A stretch of 64,000 nucleotides of DNA from Paraferrimonas sedimenticola (GTDB taxonomy: Bacteria; Pseudomonadota; Gammaproteobacteria; Enterobacterales; Shewanellaceae). Shown piece after piece: positions 19,435 through 28,456 of this stretch. The notes under the pieces are model-generated. The model made no database searches, was not told where the DNA came from, and was given only the letters and a program-made list of their open reading frames with translations. Every line of letters starts with the position of its first letter. Positions within the stretch are counted from its first letter, which is position 1. The position numbers and the translations under genes were made by a program. Location of the stretch: contig NZ_NRIR01000004.1 of NCBI RefSeq assembly GCF_002282855.1, positions 124,001 through 188,000 of the forward strand, read 5' to 3'.

Positions 19435-19725
19435 ATGCTGGTAGTGATTTTTCGAGCGACCACCGCTGAGCTCGACCCTCAATACACTGAGTTGGCGGTG
19501 AAATTAAGAGACAAAGCGATTCGCGAGTACGGCTGCTTGGAGTTTGTTAGCGCCTGCGAGGGCAAACAGGAGATCGCCCTGTCCTATTGGCCAGACTTGG
19601 CCTCGATTAAGGCTTGGCAAGCCGACCCTGAGCACAGGCGTGCTCAAGTACTAGGCAAGCAGCTTTGGTACAGTGATTATCAAGTCCAAATCGCACAGAT
19701 TGGCGACTTGCGTACACCTGAGTAA
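19435..19725 (+). CDS. ABM-domain (antibiotic biosynthesis monooxygenase-like) protein
   Basis: 96 residues from the chosen start. The pattern MLVVIFRATTAE, then REYGCLEFVSA, ALSYWPDLASIKAWQADPEHRRAQ and the final WYSDYQVQIAQI is the small ferredoxin-like ABM fold of YgiN/HmoB-type proteins, many of which are quinone or heme monooxygenases and many uncharacterised. A TTG in frame at 19423 is less likely than the ATG at 19435, which has GGAG six bases upstream. It follows the glucosylglycerate operon by 37 bp and may be a last passenger of it. The job here is unknown. Confidence 0.78.
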   Translation: MLVVIFRATTAELDPQYTELAVKLRDKAIREYGCLEFVSACEGKQEIALSYWPDLASIKAWQADPEHRRAQVLGKQLWYSDYQVQIAQIGDLRTPE

Positions 19726-19733
19726 CCTCCACC

Positions 19734-20894
19734 TTAGCGCTTAACAATCCCCTTTAGCGCAGCGCGCATATCTCGCTGAAAGGCTTCAATGGAGTGAGTA
19801 TCAAGGATGTACTGACGCGCTTCTATTGCCAGCACTTGACGCTCGGCTTCCTTGTCTATGAGTTTGCGAATCCCCTCAACGAAAAGTGGCACTTTATCAA
19901 AACCATCACCAAGCACCACGCCGGTGTAATGACCAAATCGCTCGGTCAAGTTGTCTGGGTTTTGGCAGCTCACGAGCAGAGTGCCGACTTCTAGCGCTTC
20001 TAAGAAAGAAACCGGCAAGGCTTCGTGAATAGAGGTGTTAACCAACACCTTGGCATCGCGCAAAAACTGCTGTTTTCGCTCACCTTCCACGTGACCGGCA
20101 AAGGTCAGATTCTCAATCTCGTAGTAAGGCGCCATGATTTTCTGGTTGGCTTCCTGATCCCGCCCAGATTTGCCCAATACAATGAATTCAAGCTCGGGCA
20201 TGGCCTTGGCAATTTCGCAAAACAGCCAGCCGCGTTTTACCGACTCAATGCGTCCCAGAAAAATCACTTGATTCTTTTTGGGGTATTGCTCCACATCGAA
20301 GTCTCGGTCGATTTCGATAGGGTTGGGCAAAAATGGAATTGGCGTATCGGCTGGCAGTCGATACAACTCTTTGGCTTTTGGCGTTAAGAAGTGCGCTTGA
20401 GTAACAAACTGAACCCGACCATTTTGATGCGCCTGATGAACAAAATCGTAAGTGGGTTGATGGTAATAACTGTCCTCAGCGAACAACTCAACCGTATCTA
20501 TCTCTTCCCAGTCGGCTTTTGGTCTGGGGTCTTGCACCCAGAGCAACAAAGGCTTTGAGGTGTCCGGCTCAATGGCCATGATTTCAAAAGAACGATTGGT
20601 TAGCTCGATGGACAGATAAACGTCATAGTTCTTTTTGCGCAAGAAACGGCGATTGTTCCAATCCCAAGGTGTGCTGGCGAGGTGATACACAGGTATGCCA
20701 TCAACCATGTAACACTTAGGGGCGTACCTGAGTTTGGCGCCGGTCTTTTTCAAGAGCACTTCCACTTCAAACTCGTCATTAGGCAAGTGCTTGGCAACTA
20801 TGTGTCGCGCTAAAAATCCGTACCCACCAAAGGCAGTTTTTGCACCACCGAAGTACTCATCTACCAACAAGGCCACTTTTATCGGGCGAGTCAT
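19734..20894 (-). CDS. Glycosyltransferase family 4
   Basis: 386 residues from 20894. GT-B fold with the retaining GT4 signature: FLGRIESVKRGWLFCEIAKA starts the C-terminal domain, FIVLGKSGRDQEA follows, and HEALPVSFLEALEVGTLLV carries the E-x7-E motif. The N-terminal KVALLVDEYFGGAKTAFGGYG is the acceptor-side glycine-rich loop. Donor and acceptor are not readable. GAGGAAGG upstream of 20894 decides the start over a longer in-frame version reaching 20924. The gene converges on the ABM gene with only 8 bp between stops. No operon partner. Confidence 0.86.
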   Translation of the reverse strand: MTRPIKVALLVDEYFGGAKTAFGGYGFLARHIVAKHLPNDEFEVEVLLKKTGAKLRYAPKCYMVDGIPVYHLASTPWDWNNRRFLRKKNYDVYLSIELTNRSFEIMAIEPDTSKPLLLWVQDPRPKADWEEIDTVELFAEDSYYHQPTYDFVHQAHQNGRVQFVTQAHFLTPKAKELYRLPADTPIPFLPNPIEIDRDFDVEQYPKKNQVIFLGRIESVKRGWLFCEIAKAMPELEFIVLGKSGRDQEANQKIMAPYYEIENLTFAGHVEGERKQQFLRDAKVLVNTSIHEALPVSFLEALEVGTLLVSCQNPDNLTERFGHYTGVVLGDGFDKVPLFVEGIRKLIDKEAERQVLAIEARQYILDTHSIEAFQRDMRAALKGIVKR

Positions 20895-21032
20895 AACAGC
20901 CTTCCTCTGCTTAAGGCGAATCAATGCGTCGCGACTATATCAGAAAACTCTAACCATAGTCGCTGTTCAAGTGCTAGCGCTTTGAACTGACTCCTAAATC
21001 TCTGTTTTTAGATTAAAAGTCAGCCCGCAGTT

Positions 21033-23132
21033 TTACCAAATTGAAACCCGTTGTTGCGACGGAATATACATGCCATCACCGGGCTTAACGTCAAAGGCTT
21101 GATAAAAAGGTGTGAAATTGGACAAGGGACCTATGGTTCGAAATTGAGCCGGCGAGTGAGTGCCTGTGGTCAGCCGCTTGCGCATTGTCTGAGGGTTGAT
21201 TTTAGAACGCCAGATTTGCGCGAATCCGATAAAAAAGCGCTGTTCGGGCGTAAAGCCATCAAGGGTCTGGGCAGGTTTACCTGCGCGACTGTGGCGATAG
21301 GCTTCATACGCGATAGCCAACCCGGATAAGTCGCCAATATTCTCGCCCAGAGTTAACTCGCCATTGAGCGCTTGACCGTCCTTCCATTGGTAGCCGTTGA
21401 ACTGAGTCACCAAGGCATGGGTACGCTCGCGAAACGCGGTGTAGTCCGCTTCACTCCACCAATTATTCAAATTGCCATTGGCGTCGTAGCGAGCACCCTG
21501 GTCATCAAACGCATGCGCCATCTCATGGCCGATGATGGTGCCAATAGCCCCATAATTGAGCGCGTCATCATGACTAGCGTCGTAGAAGGGTGCTTGCAGA
21601 ATGCCAGCGGGAAATACGATTTCGTTGCGCGTCGGACTGTAATAAGCGTTCACTCGCTGTGGCGCCATACTCCAATGCCAAGGCTTGACTCCCTCCTGTA
21701 AAAAGCGCAATTGCCTTTGATGCTCATAGGTTTGGGAATTCATCCAATTGCGCACCAAATAGCGCGAATCGATATCTAAACCTGAGTAATCCAGCCATTG
21801 GTCTGGATACCCCATTTTCACCTGCATAGCGGCCAGTTTGGCTAGTGCTTTTTGTTTGGTCTGGGGGCTCATCCACTCCAGATTTTTGATGCGCTCAGCA
21901 AAGGTCACTTTAATGTTGCCCACCATGCGTAACACTTGCTGCTTGGCGTCTTCTGAAAAATAGCGCTCCACGTACAAGCGTCCCAAGGCATCGCCCAAAC
22001 TGTCGTCGACTAAACTGACCGCCTGATTCCACTCGGGCCTTGCGGCGGATAGTCCCTCTACCTGACGACCAAAAAACTCATATCGCGTTTGCTTAAATTC
22101 ATCGCCCAATAAACTTGAGAAACTGTTGAGCGTGTGCCAGCGGGCGTAGGTTTTCCAATCGTCAAGCGAGAGGCTGTGCAACAACTCACCCAGTCCAGCG
22201 ACGTAGCTGGGTTGATTAATCAACACTGGCTCGTCGCTAGGAAGGCCCAGTCGTTGCAAATAGCTGTCCCAGTGGAAGCGGTCAGTAATTTGGGGCAGCT
22301 CGGATTGGTTAAAGCGATGATAGCGAGAATCCACGTCGCGATTTTGCACTCTATCCCAGTGGATCTCGGCAAGCTTGGTTTCAAGGGCTAACACCTGTTC
22401 TCCGGCATCACTGGCGCCTGGTAGCCGAGCCAGTCGAAACAATTCCACTACGTGCTTGCGAAAGCCGCGACGAAGCTTTTGCATCTCCTCGGTTGAGGCT
22501 AGGTAGTAATCCTGGTCTGGTAGGCTAAGACCAAATTGCCAGAATTGGCCGATGTAGTTGCTCGAGTCTTTACTGTCGATGCCCACGTAAAAAGCCAGAG
22601 GCGTGCCGCCGCCAAGGATTTGCGAGTCGGCAAAGAACCCCATGAGCTGGTCAACGGATTGAATGGCGTCGATCTGCTCGAGTAAGGGCGCTATGGGCTT
22701 CAGGCCGAGTCGATTTAATCGACGAATGTCCATCGCCGAGCGGTACATATCGGCAATCATCTGAGCTTCGCTGCCCGCTGGCCAGTCTTCGCCTTCAGCG
22801 GTTTCCTCCACCAATAGCTTTAACCTTTGTAACGACAAGGCGCGTAAATCGTAAAAAGCACCCGTGGCGAGTTTGTTGGCTGGCAGTTTTGCCTTGTCTT
22901 GCCAGCCGCCGTTGACGTAGCCGTAGAAGTCATCCTGTGGACGGATATCAGGGTTCATGTTCGCCACAATCACCCCTGAAACTGGTGCTGCAACCCTTGC
23001 GGTTTGAGTGTGAGAGCGCCCCTCGCCATTTGAACAAGCCACCAAAGCGCTTAACAGCGCCAGCGCTAAGCCGACTCGCACTGCCCAACCTTTGTTGATG
23101 GCTAATAAATTTGTGTGTTTTGTCAGGGTCAT
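21033..23132 (-). CDS. M13 (neprilysin/PepO) family metallopeptidase lipoprotein
   Basis: 699 residues. The leader ends in LLSALVAC, a lipobox (Cys33), so the enzyme is likely anchored to a membrane facing the periplasm. The C-terminal catalytic domain shows the substrate-side NAYYSPTRNEIVFPAGILQ, the zinc motif IIGHEMAHAFDDQGARYD and the third ligand Glu in LTLGENIGDLSG. The N-terminal domain DDFYGYVNGGW is also typical of M13. The family cleaves small peptides. No clear ribosome-binding site precedes 23132; a GTG at 23081 preceded by AAAGG could be the true start and still keeps the lipobox. Confidence 0.93.
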   Translation of the reverse strand: MTLTKHTNLLAINKGWAVRVGLALALLSALVACSNGEGRSHTQTARVAAPVSGVIVANMNPDIRPQDDFYGYVNGGWQDKAKLPANKLATGAFYDLRALSLQRLKLLVEETAEGEDWPAGSEAQMIADMYRSAMDIRRLNRLGLKPIAPLLEQIDAIQSVDQLMGFFADSQILGGGTPLAFYVGIDSKDSSNYIGQFWQFGLSLPDQDYYLASTEEMQKLRRGFRKHVVELFRLARLPGASDAGEQVLALETKLAEIHWDRVQNRDVDSRYHRFNQSELPQITDRFHWDSYLQRLGLPSDEPVLINQPSYVAGLGELLHSLSLDDWKTYARWHTLNSFSSLLGDEFKQTRYEFFGRQVEGLSAARPEWNQAVSLVDDSLGDALGRLYVERYFSEDAKQQVLRMVGNIKVTFAERIKNLEWMSPQTKQKALAKLAAMQVKMGYPDQWLDYSGLDIDSRYLVRNWMNSQTYEHQRQLRFLQEGVKPWHWSMAPQRVNAYYSPTRNEIVFPAGILQAPFYDASHDDALNYGAIGTIIGHEMAHAFDDQGARYDANGNLNNWWSEADYTAFRERTHALVTQFNGYQWKDGQALNGELTLGENIGDLSGLAIAYEAYRHSRAGKPAQTLDGFTPEQRFFIGFAQIWRSKINPQTMRKRLTTGTHSPAQFRTIGPLSNFTPFYQAFDVKPGDGMYIPSQQRVSIW

Positions 23133-23236
23133 AGGAGCAAGCTACGCCCGTGAGCTGATTTTTTCAATTTTCCCTCAATTTTTGCAGCGCTTTGCTAAAT
23201 GCCAACTACTATTAATTTAGAACCCCAGCGAGTTGG

Positions 23237-23266
23237 CGGCCAAAGTGACTGTGCTTTGGCCGTTTT
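23237..23266 (+). terminator. Terminator-like hairpin in the leader of the GGDEF gene
   Basis: CGGCCAAAG and CTTTGGCCG form a perfect 9-bp stem with an 8-base loop, followed by T4. It lies in the untranslated leader between two divergent genes and can only terminate rightward transcription, so it may be an attenuator. Confidence 0.6.
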
Positions 23267-23307
23267 GCGCTCAACTCCTCGGTTATGGAAGAATTAGGAA
23301 TCGCGCT

Positions 23308-25125
23308 ATGTCGCCCAGCACACGTAAAAATATAAAGCAGGCTTTAGCCAGTACCCTTTGGGTGTTGGTGGTTTTGCTGTGCGCCAGCAACGTCATGGCT
23401 AGTGACCGAACAATCGAAGCCAAACTCAATGACGCCGATGCCACTTTAACTCAGGATCCGGATCGCTTTGAGCAACTGATGCAAGAGCTGGCTCAAATGG
23501 ATTTGGCGCTTAATGAATCCCAGTTAGAGCGCTACACACTGCTGCGCGCTCATCGCGACATTTTCCTCAACCGCCACCAAAGCGCTCGCGCGGCCTTGAC
23601 CCGATTAATTGACCGGTCTAGCTCTCAAGAGCTTCGTTTTGAAGCGCAAACCCTGCTGGTATTTAGTTACGGTTTGATGCGGGATTGGCAGCAGGGCTTA
23701 ACGGTCGCCGAAGATGCCATGGCACAAATGCCCGAACTATCTTCTCAGTCGCAAAAAAACCGAGCTATGGCAACCTTGGGCCTGTTTTTCAATCAACTTG
23801 GGCTCTATCACTTGGGTACCGAGTACGCCGCCAAGATTTTGAATGCTCAGCCAAGTCCCAGAGAAGCCTGCTTAGCGAGAAGGCTAATTATCGAGTCCCA
23901 CAGTTTTGACAACCGCTTAGACCCTAACGGCATGCCGTTGCAACTGGCCGTACGCGACTGTCAGGCCGCCAACGAAAGCATCATGCTCGCCAGCATTCAC
24001 CAACTGACCGCACAGCATTGGCTTAATCACGAGCAAGCGGACACAGCGCTGGCCTTATTGGTCGAACACCAAGCCCTGTTCGCTAAATCTCAGTACGCTC
24101 CGCTGCAAATTAGCTACTACCGCCTGTCAGCACAAGCCTATTTCCGACTGGGTTTCATGGGGCAGGCACGCCGCTACGCCCAAAGCGCAATTGAACTTGG
24201 CGAATCGCTGCAAGTGGCGACACCCGAGCTCAAACGAGCCTACTATTTGCGCTACCAAATTGAACTACTGGCGCAAAATAATCAGGACGCCTTGGCCTAC
24301 TTACAAGCTTACACTCAGCTTGGTACCAGCGATGAGCTCAGCGACGGTGAAAAGCAATTGGCAATGCAGCTCACCCGTTTTCGCAACAGCGAAAAGCTAT
24401 CGCAAATTCAGATGCTCAACCAAAAAAATCAGATGCTCACCCTCGAGCAACGCCTCGCTCAACAACAAGCGTCCAACAATCGCCTGTTTATTGCTTTGCT
24501 GACCAGTCTGTCGCTGGCTTTGCTGTTCTGGTTATATCGCATTCACCGCAAGCACCGTCAGGTCAGCCGTATCGCTCAGTTTGACTCGCTCACCGACAGC
24601 TACAACCGCCGCTTCTTCACCAAGCAAGCCAAGGGATTGTTGCAACTCAATCGCAAACGCTCGCAAGCGGTTGCCATGATTGTGCTGGACATTGACCACT
24701 TCAAATCCATCAACGACACCTTCGGACACCCTGTGGGTGATGTTGTACTGCAACAAGCCGCGCGAGTGTGCAAAGACGTGTGCCGCAAGAATGACTTGTT
24801 TGGACGGTTGGGTGGTGAAGAGTTCGGCTTTATTCTGCCGGGCTGTTCGCAACATCAGGCACTAGCCTTAGCCGAGCAATGTCGCCAGGCCTTATTGGCC
24901 CTAGGTAGCGAGCAAGTGGGCAAACGTATCTTGGTTAGTGCCAGTTTTGGCGTCACTACCACCAAAATCTCTGGCTACGACTACAAGCAACTGTTGGCGG
25001 ATGCCGACTTTGCCATGTACCGCGCTAAGAACCTAGGACGCAATCGCGTGGTGTTATTTGAGGGCTCGCCAAACGCCAGCCCAGACGCACATTTTTCACC
25101 ACATTTACCCTCTCAACCTCGCTAA
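23308..25125 (+). CDS. Membrane-bound diguanylate cyclase with periplasmic TPR-like region
   Basis: 605 residues from 23308. A signal sequence or first helix (LASTLWVLVVLLCASNVMA) is followed by about 370 residues of helical-repeat, TPR-like sequence, which should lie in the periplasm. A membrane helix (LFIALLTSLSLALLFWLY) leads to a C-terminal GGDEF domain: DSLTDSYNRRFF, ALIVLDIDHFKSIND-type (here VLDIDHFKSINDTFGH) and RLGGEEFGFIL. The GGEEF signature is intact, and RKND five residues before it is a full RxxD inhibitory site. It should make c-di-GMP in response to an external cue. The upstream start at 23233 would lie inside the leader hairpin and is rejected. Confidence 0.9.
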   Translation: MSPSTRKNIKQALASTLWVLVVLLCASNVMASDRTIEAKLNDADATLTQDPDRFEQLMQELAQMDLALNESQLERYTLLRAHRDIFLNRHQSARAALTRLIDRSSSQELRFEAQTLLVFSYGLMRDWQQGLTVAEDAMAQMPELSSQSQKNRAMATLGLFFNQLGLYHLGTEYAAKILNAQPSPREACLARRLIIESHSFDNRLDPNGMPLQLAVRDCQAANESIMLASIHQLTAQHWLNHEQADTALALLVEHQALFAKSQYAPLQISYYRLSAQAYFRLGFMGQARRYAQSAIELGESLQVATPELKRAYYLRYQIELLAQNNQDALAYLQAYTQLGTSDELSDGEKQLAMQLTRFRNSEKLSQIQMLNQKNQMLTLEQRLAQQQASNNRLFIALLTSLSLALLFWLYRIHRKHRQVSRIAQFDSLTDSYNRRFFTKQAKGLLQLNRKRSQAVAMIVLDIDHFKSINDTFGHPVGDVVLQQAARVCKDVCRKNDLFGRLGGEEFGFILPGCSQHQALALAEQCRQALLALGSEQVGKRILVSASFGVTTTKISGYDYKQLLADADFAMYRAKNLGRNRVVLFEGSPNASPDAHFSPHLPSQPR

Positions 25126-25188
25126 CTATTGAGCCTTTAGAGCGCATGTAATACTCTGACAGCAAACCTATGCCAAAGGATTGCTGAC

Positions 25189-26352
25189 ATGTTTGCCACC
25201 GCCCGACGTCTCACCCTGACCGCCCTCGCCGGTTTACCCTTCGCCGTTAGTGCCGCTTTGATGCCGTTAGATGTCGAAGAAAACCGTCTGACCAAGGCCG
25301 AGCAAGCCCTAGATTCTGTGGTTACTCGCTACCAGCCTATGCTGGATATCAGCATTGAACGCTTCGCCAAGAGCAAAGCTGAAATTCCGGCCACGCAAAT
25401 CGCCGCTCGCGAAGGGGAGCGCTTGTGGCAACAGGCGGTACGCGATGTGCAATCGGGCCATTGGGACGACCGTTCCTTATACTGGGGACGACTGGCCCTG
25501 CGCTCAGCTATCAAGCAAACTAAGCCGGGCTTTGCCATGGCCGATTGGCAGAAAAACATCGCACTTACTGCAGTGGAAACCAATTCTCGCGGCATGGCCA
25601 ACATTCAATTTGATGACGATACGGATATCGCCATTCTAGTCAGCGGCTTTGACCCTTTCTTCCTCGACAAAGACATTAGCCAAAGCAACCCTTCAGGTTT
25701 GGCGGCTCTGTGGCTCGATGGAAAAACCTGGAAGGCTAATGGCCTTAAGGTACAAGTCCAGTCAGTCATGATCCCCGTGCGTTTTGAAGACTTTGACCAA
25801 GGTATGATTGAATCCTGGTTAGCACCTGTGTTTCGCAATAGCCAAGTATCTATGGTGACCACCATCTCCATGGGCCGCGACCACTTTGATTTAGAGCGTT
25901 TCCCTGGGCGTAACCGCTCGGCGGCGGCGGTGGATAACCTCAACCACCTTACTGGCGCCAATGCCCAATCGCCGGTTGCACCACAGCTTCATCAAAAGGC
26001 GCTAAACGGACCTGAATTCATTGAGTTTTCCTTGCCGGTAGAAGCTATGCAACGCGCTGAAGGGCCTTGGAAAGTCATCGACAACCATCAGGTCACCACT
26101 TTGGAAAAAGGCCAATTTGACGCTGACAGTCTGTACTACTTACAGCAACAGACTTCGGTTGAAGGCTCGGGCGGTGGTTACCTGTCTAACGAAATCAGCT
26201 ATCGCTCGCTGCTGCAACGCGACTTGCACCAAAGCACGATTGCGGTTGGCCATATTCACACCCCTAGAGTGAAAGGCTACGACAAAGAAACCGAGCAAAA
26301 AATCGTTAAGCAAATTCACGCCATGCTGACCGAGGCCGCGCTTGCCCTCTAG
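25189..26352 (+). CDS. Exported pyroglutamyl-peptidase (C15)-like protein with Ser in place of the catalytic Cys
   Basis: 387 residues. Signal peptide at the N-terminus (TALAGLPFAVSAA), then a roughly 125-residue helical region with no recognised family. From about 148 the sequence follows peptidase family C15: ILVSGFDPFFLDKDISQSNPS, MIPVRFEDFDQG, MGRDHFDLERFPGRNRSA (Glu236), GPEFIEFSLPVEAM, GSGGGYLSNEISYRSLL and VGHIHTPRV (His357). In true C15 enzymes the nucleophile is Cys in a xAGxxVCN segment, 24 residues before the His. Here that position is Ser333 (codon TCT, 26185-26187), again 24 residues before His357. It could be a serine variant or a binding protein. It is exported, unlike classical Pcp. 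It overlaps sprT by 11 nt. Confidence 0.68.
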   Translation: MFATARRLTLTALAGLPFAVSAALMPLDVEENRLTKAEQALDSVVTRYQPMLDISIERFAKSKAEIPATQIAAREGERLWQQAVRDVQSGHWDDRSLYWGRLALRSAIKQTKPGFAMADWQKNIALTAVETNSRGMANIQFDDDTDIAILVSGFDPFFLDKDISQSNPSGLAALWLDGKTWKANGLKVQVQSVMIPVRFEDFDQGMIESWLAPVFRNSQVSMVTTISMGRDHFDLERFPGRNRSAAAVDNLNHLTGANAQSPVAPQLHQKALNGPEFIEFSLPVEAMQRAEGPWKVIDNHQVTTLEKGQFDADSLYYLQQQTSVEGSGGGYLSNEISYRSLLQRDLHQSTIAVGHIHTPRVKGYDKETEQKIVKQIHAMLTEAALAL

Positions 26353-26857
26353 CCGCCACCTCGATAGTCAGCTTCAACAAGCGCTTGAGCAAAGGGTTGA
26401 GACCTGTTTTCAAGCGCTTGAAACCGCACTAGAACGCTCCTTTTCTCGCCCTAGCATCGAATTTAGCCAACGTGGAAAGGCTGCCGGAAGCGCCTACCTA
26501 ACCAGCAATCGTCTGCGCTTTCATCCCGTGCTATACAAGGACAATCAGCAGGCTTTTTTGCAAGAAGTGGTTCCTCACGAAGTGTGCCATTTGGTATGCC
26601 ATCAAGTGTACGGTAAAGTGCGCCCCCACGGCCCTGAATGGCGTGCCTTAATGGCGCAAGTGTTCGGTTTAAATCCCAAAGCCACTCACAGTTTTGACGT
26701 CAGCAAAGTGATCGGTAAAACCTTTGAGTATCAGTGTACTTGCGGCCCGGTATCTCTTACACTGCGGCGACACAACAAGGTACTGTCTGGGGTTCGTTAC
26801 CAGTGTCGTCGCTGTGGTGATGTGCTGACCCAAATCTCCGCCCAAATTGCTAGATAG
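26342..26857 (+). CDS. sprT: SprT family zinc metalloprotein
   Basis: 171 residues matching E. coli SprT in length and order: IEFSQRGKAAGSAYL, RFHPVLYKDN, EVVPHEVCHLV with the zinc HExxH (His79, Glu80, His83), PHGPEWRALM, then a C-terminal zinc ribbon with CTCG and CRRCG. Function in bacteria is poorly known; the eukaryotic Spartan protease of DNA-protein crosslinks is related. An in-frame TGA just upstream at 26327 leaves TTG at 26342 as the only reasonable start, so it begins inside the preceding gene and is probably translationally coupled. It precedes endA, rsmE and gshB, as in E. coli. Confidence 0.9.
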   Translation: MPSSRHLDSQLQQALEQRVETCFQALETALERSFSRPSIEFSQRGKAAGSAYLTSNRLRFHPVLYKDNQQAFLQEVVPHEVCHLVCHQVYGKVRPHGPEWRALMAQVFGLNPKATHSFDVSKVIGKTFEYQCTCGPVSLTLRRHNKVLSGVRYQCRRCGDVLTQISAQIAR

Positions 26858-26904
26858 TTCCCGTATTTTCGAAGTCACTCGCGCCAAAGCGAGTAGGAAA
26901 ATTG

Positions 26905-27663
26905 ATGCGCTACCTGTTACTGATCTGTCTGAGCACGGCGACTATTCTAGCCAGTGCCCTAAGCTTTGCGCTGCAAACGCAAATTCCAACCTCGTTTGAA
27001 AAAGCCAAACGCCTCGCTAAAGGTCTGTACCTAGAGCTGCTGCCGTTAAAATCCTTTTACTGCGGCTGTGACATTGTGGTGGAGCAAAAACGCTGGAGTG
27101 TCGACTGGCAAAGTTGTGGCTATCAGGTGCGTAAACAGCAAAAACGCGCCGCTAGAATCGAGTGGGAGCATTTGGTAAGCGCCTGGGAGTTAGGTCATCA
27201 ACGCCAGTGTTGGCAACAGGGTGGCCGCAAACTGTGCCGCAAAAGTGACCCGGTTTTTCGTTTGATGGAGGCCGACCTGCACAACTTGGTGCCGGCAATT
27301 GGCGAGGTCAACGGCGATCGCAGCAATTATCGCTTCTCACCGCTGGCAGGAAGGGCAAGCCAATACGGTCAGTGCGACATGCAAGTGGACTTTAAAGCCC
27401 GCAAAGCCTCGCCGCCAGAGGCGAGTCGTGGTCAAATCGCCCGAACCTATTGGTACATGCGCGATCAGTACGGATTGCAGATTTCTCCCGCCCAACAGCA
27501 GTTGTTTGAGGCTTGGGACCGCCAATTCCCGCCCCTACCAAGCGAGTGCACCCGCGAGTTGGCGATCGCCGCCAAGCAGGGTACGCGCAATCGCTACGTT
27601 CAGTCTCGCTGTGGTCAGCCTCAAAATTTGGCGGCAGGCGAGCGCACAAGCGAATCACTTTAG
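26905..27663 (+). CDS. endA: Endonuclease I (periplasmic or extracellular DNase)
   Basis: 252 residues. A signal peptide (LLLICLSTATILASALSFA) directs the protein out of the cytosol. The EndA/NucM core is visible in LKSFYCGCDIVV, ARIEWEHLVSAWELG, EADLHNLVPAIGEVNGDRSNYRF and ARTYWYMRDQYGL. EWEH and the N-x3-N-like DLHNLVPAIGEVN are the beta-beta-alpha metal site. The enzyme cuts DNA without strong sequence preference. Many cysteines in pairs suggest disulfides. The start at ATG 26905 with AGGAAA upstream is preferred to the TTG three bases earlier. Part of the conserved sprT-endA-rsmE-gshB run. Confidence 0.95.
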   Translation: MRYLLLICLSTATILASALSFALQTQIPTSFEKAKRLAKGLYLELLPLKSFYCGCDIVVEQKRWSVDWQSCGYQVRKQQKRAARIEWEHLVSAWELGHQRQCWQQGGRKLCRKSDPVFRLMEADLHNLVPAIGEVNGDRSNYRFSPLAGRASQYGQCDMQVDFKARKASPPEASRGQIARTYWYMRDQYGLQISPAQQQLFEAWDRQFPPLPSECTRELAIAAKQGTRNRYVQSRCGQPQNLAAGERTSESL

Positions 27664-27715
27664 GTTACACTAAGCCTTTATCGACTGGGCACAAAGCGGC
27701 TTTAGAAACAACAAG

Positions 27716-28447
27716 ATGAGAGTCCCACGCATCTATCACTCGGCGCCTATCACGCCAAATACCCCATTTGACCTCGACGCAGAAGCCGCAGGGCACGTCG
27801 CTCGCGTGCTGCGCATGAGTCCAGGGCAATCCCTTGAGCTGTTTAACGGTGATGGCAACAACTACTCCGCTGAAATTTTGCAAACCAGCAAAAAATCAGT
27901 TCAGGTTCAAGCCAATACCGGCGTTGCTGCGGATAACGAATCGCCGTTGAACCTACATCTAGGCCAAGTGATCAGCCGTGGCGATCGCATGGACTTCACC
28001 TTGCAAAAATCAGTCGAACTCGGGGTGAGTACCATTACACCGCTGTTTTCAGAGCGCTGTGGAGTCAAGTTAAGCGGTGAGCGCTTACAAAAACGCATCG
28101 GCCAATGGCAGAAAATTGTTATCGCCGCCTGTGAGCAAAGTGGCCGAGCCACGGTCCCTGAAGTACGTGCGGCGATGAATTTGGAAGATTGGTGTGCAGA
28201 GCCAAGCCAGGCGCTAAAGCTAAATCTGCATCCAAGAGCCGAACACGGCATCAACCAATTAGCGTTACCCAACGAACGAGTACGACTGCTAATAGGCCCC
28301 GAAGGCGGCTTATCCAGCGCTGAAATTCAGCTTACTCAAACACATGATTTCACCGATATTCTAATCGGCCCAAGAGTGCTTCGCACCGAGACTGCCGCTC
28401 TGACCGTGATCAGTGCGCTGCAACTTAGATTTGGAGACTTGGGATAG
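27716..28447 (+). CDS. rsmE: 16S rRNA (uracil1498-N3)-methyltransferase
   Basis: 243 residues, family length. RsmE methylates U1498 of 16S rRNA with S-adenosylmethionine as donor. The N-terminal [12 protein letters not shown], the PUA-like domain ending in LEDG-type loops (here [16 protein letters not shown]), and the SPOUT knot segments [18 protein letters not shown] and [31 protein letters not shown] are all present. The GPEGG and LRTETA motifs are the cofactor knot. The stop codon overlaps the ribosome-binding site of gshB, so the two are one transcript. Confidence 0.96.
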   Translation: MRVPRIYHSAPITPNTPFDLDAEAAGHVARVLRMSPGQSLELFNGDGNNYSAEILQTSKKSVQVQANTGVAADNESPLNLHLGQVISRGDRMDFTLQKSVELGVSTITPLFSERCGVKLSGERLQKRIGQWQKIVIAACEQSGRATVPEVRAAMNLEDWCAEPSQALKLNLHPRAEHGINQLALPNERVRLLIGPEGGLSSAEIQLTQTHDFTDILIGPRVLRTETAALTVISALQLRFGDLG

Positions 28448-28456
28448 GAGATGGCT

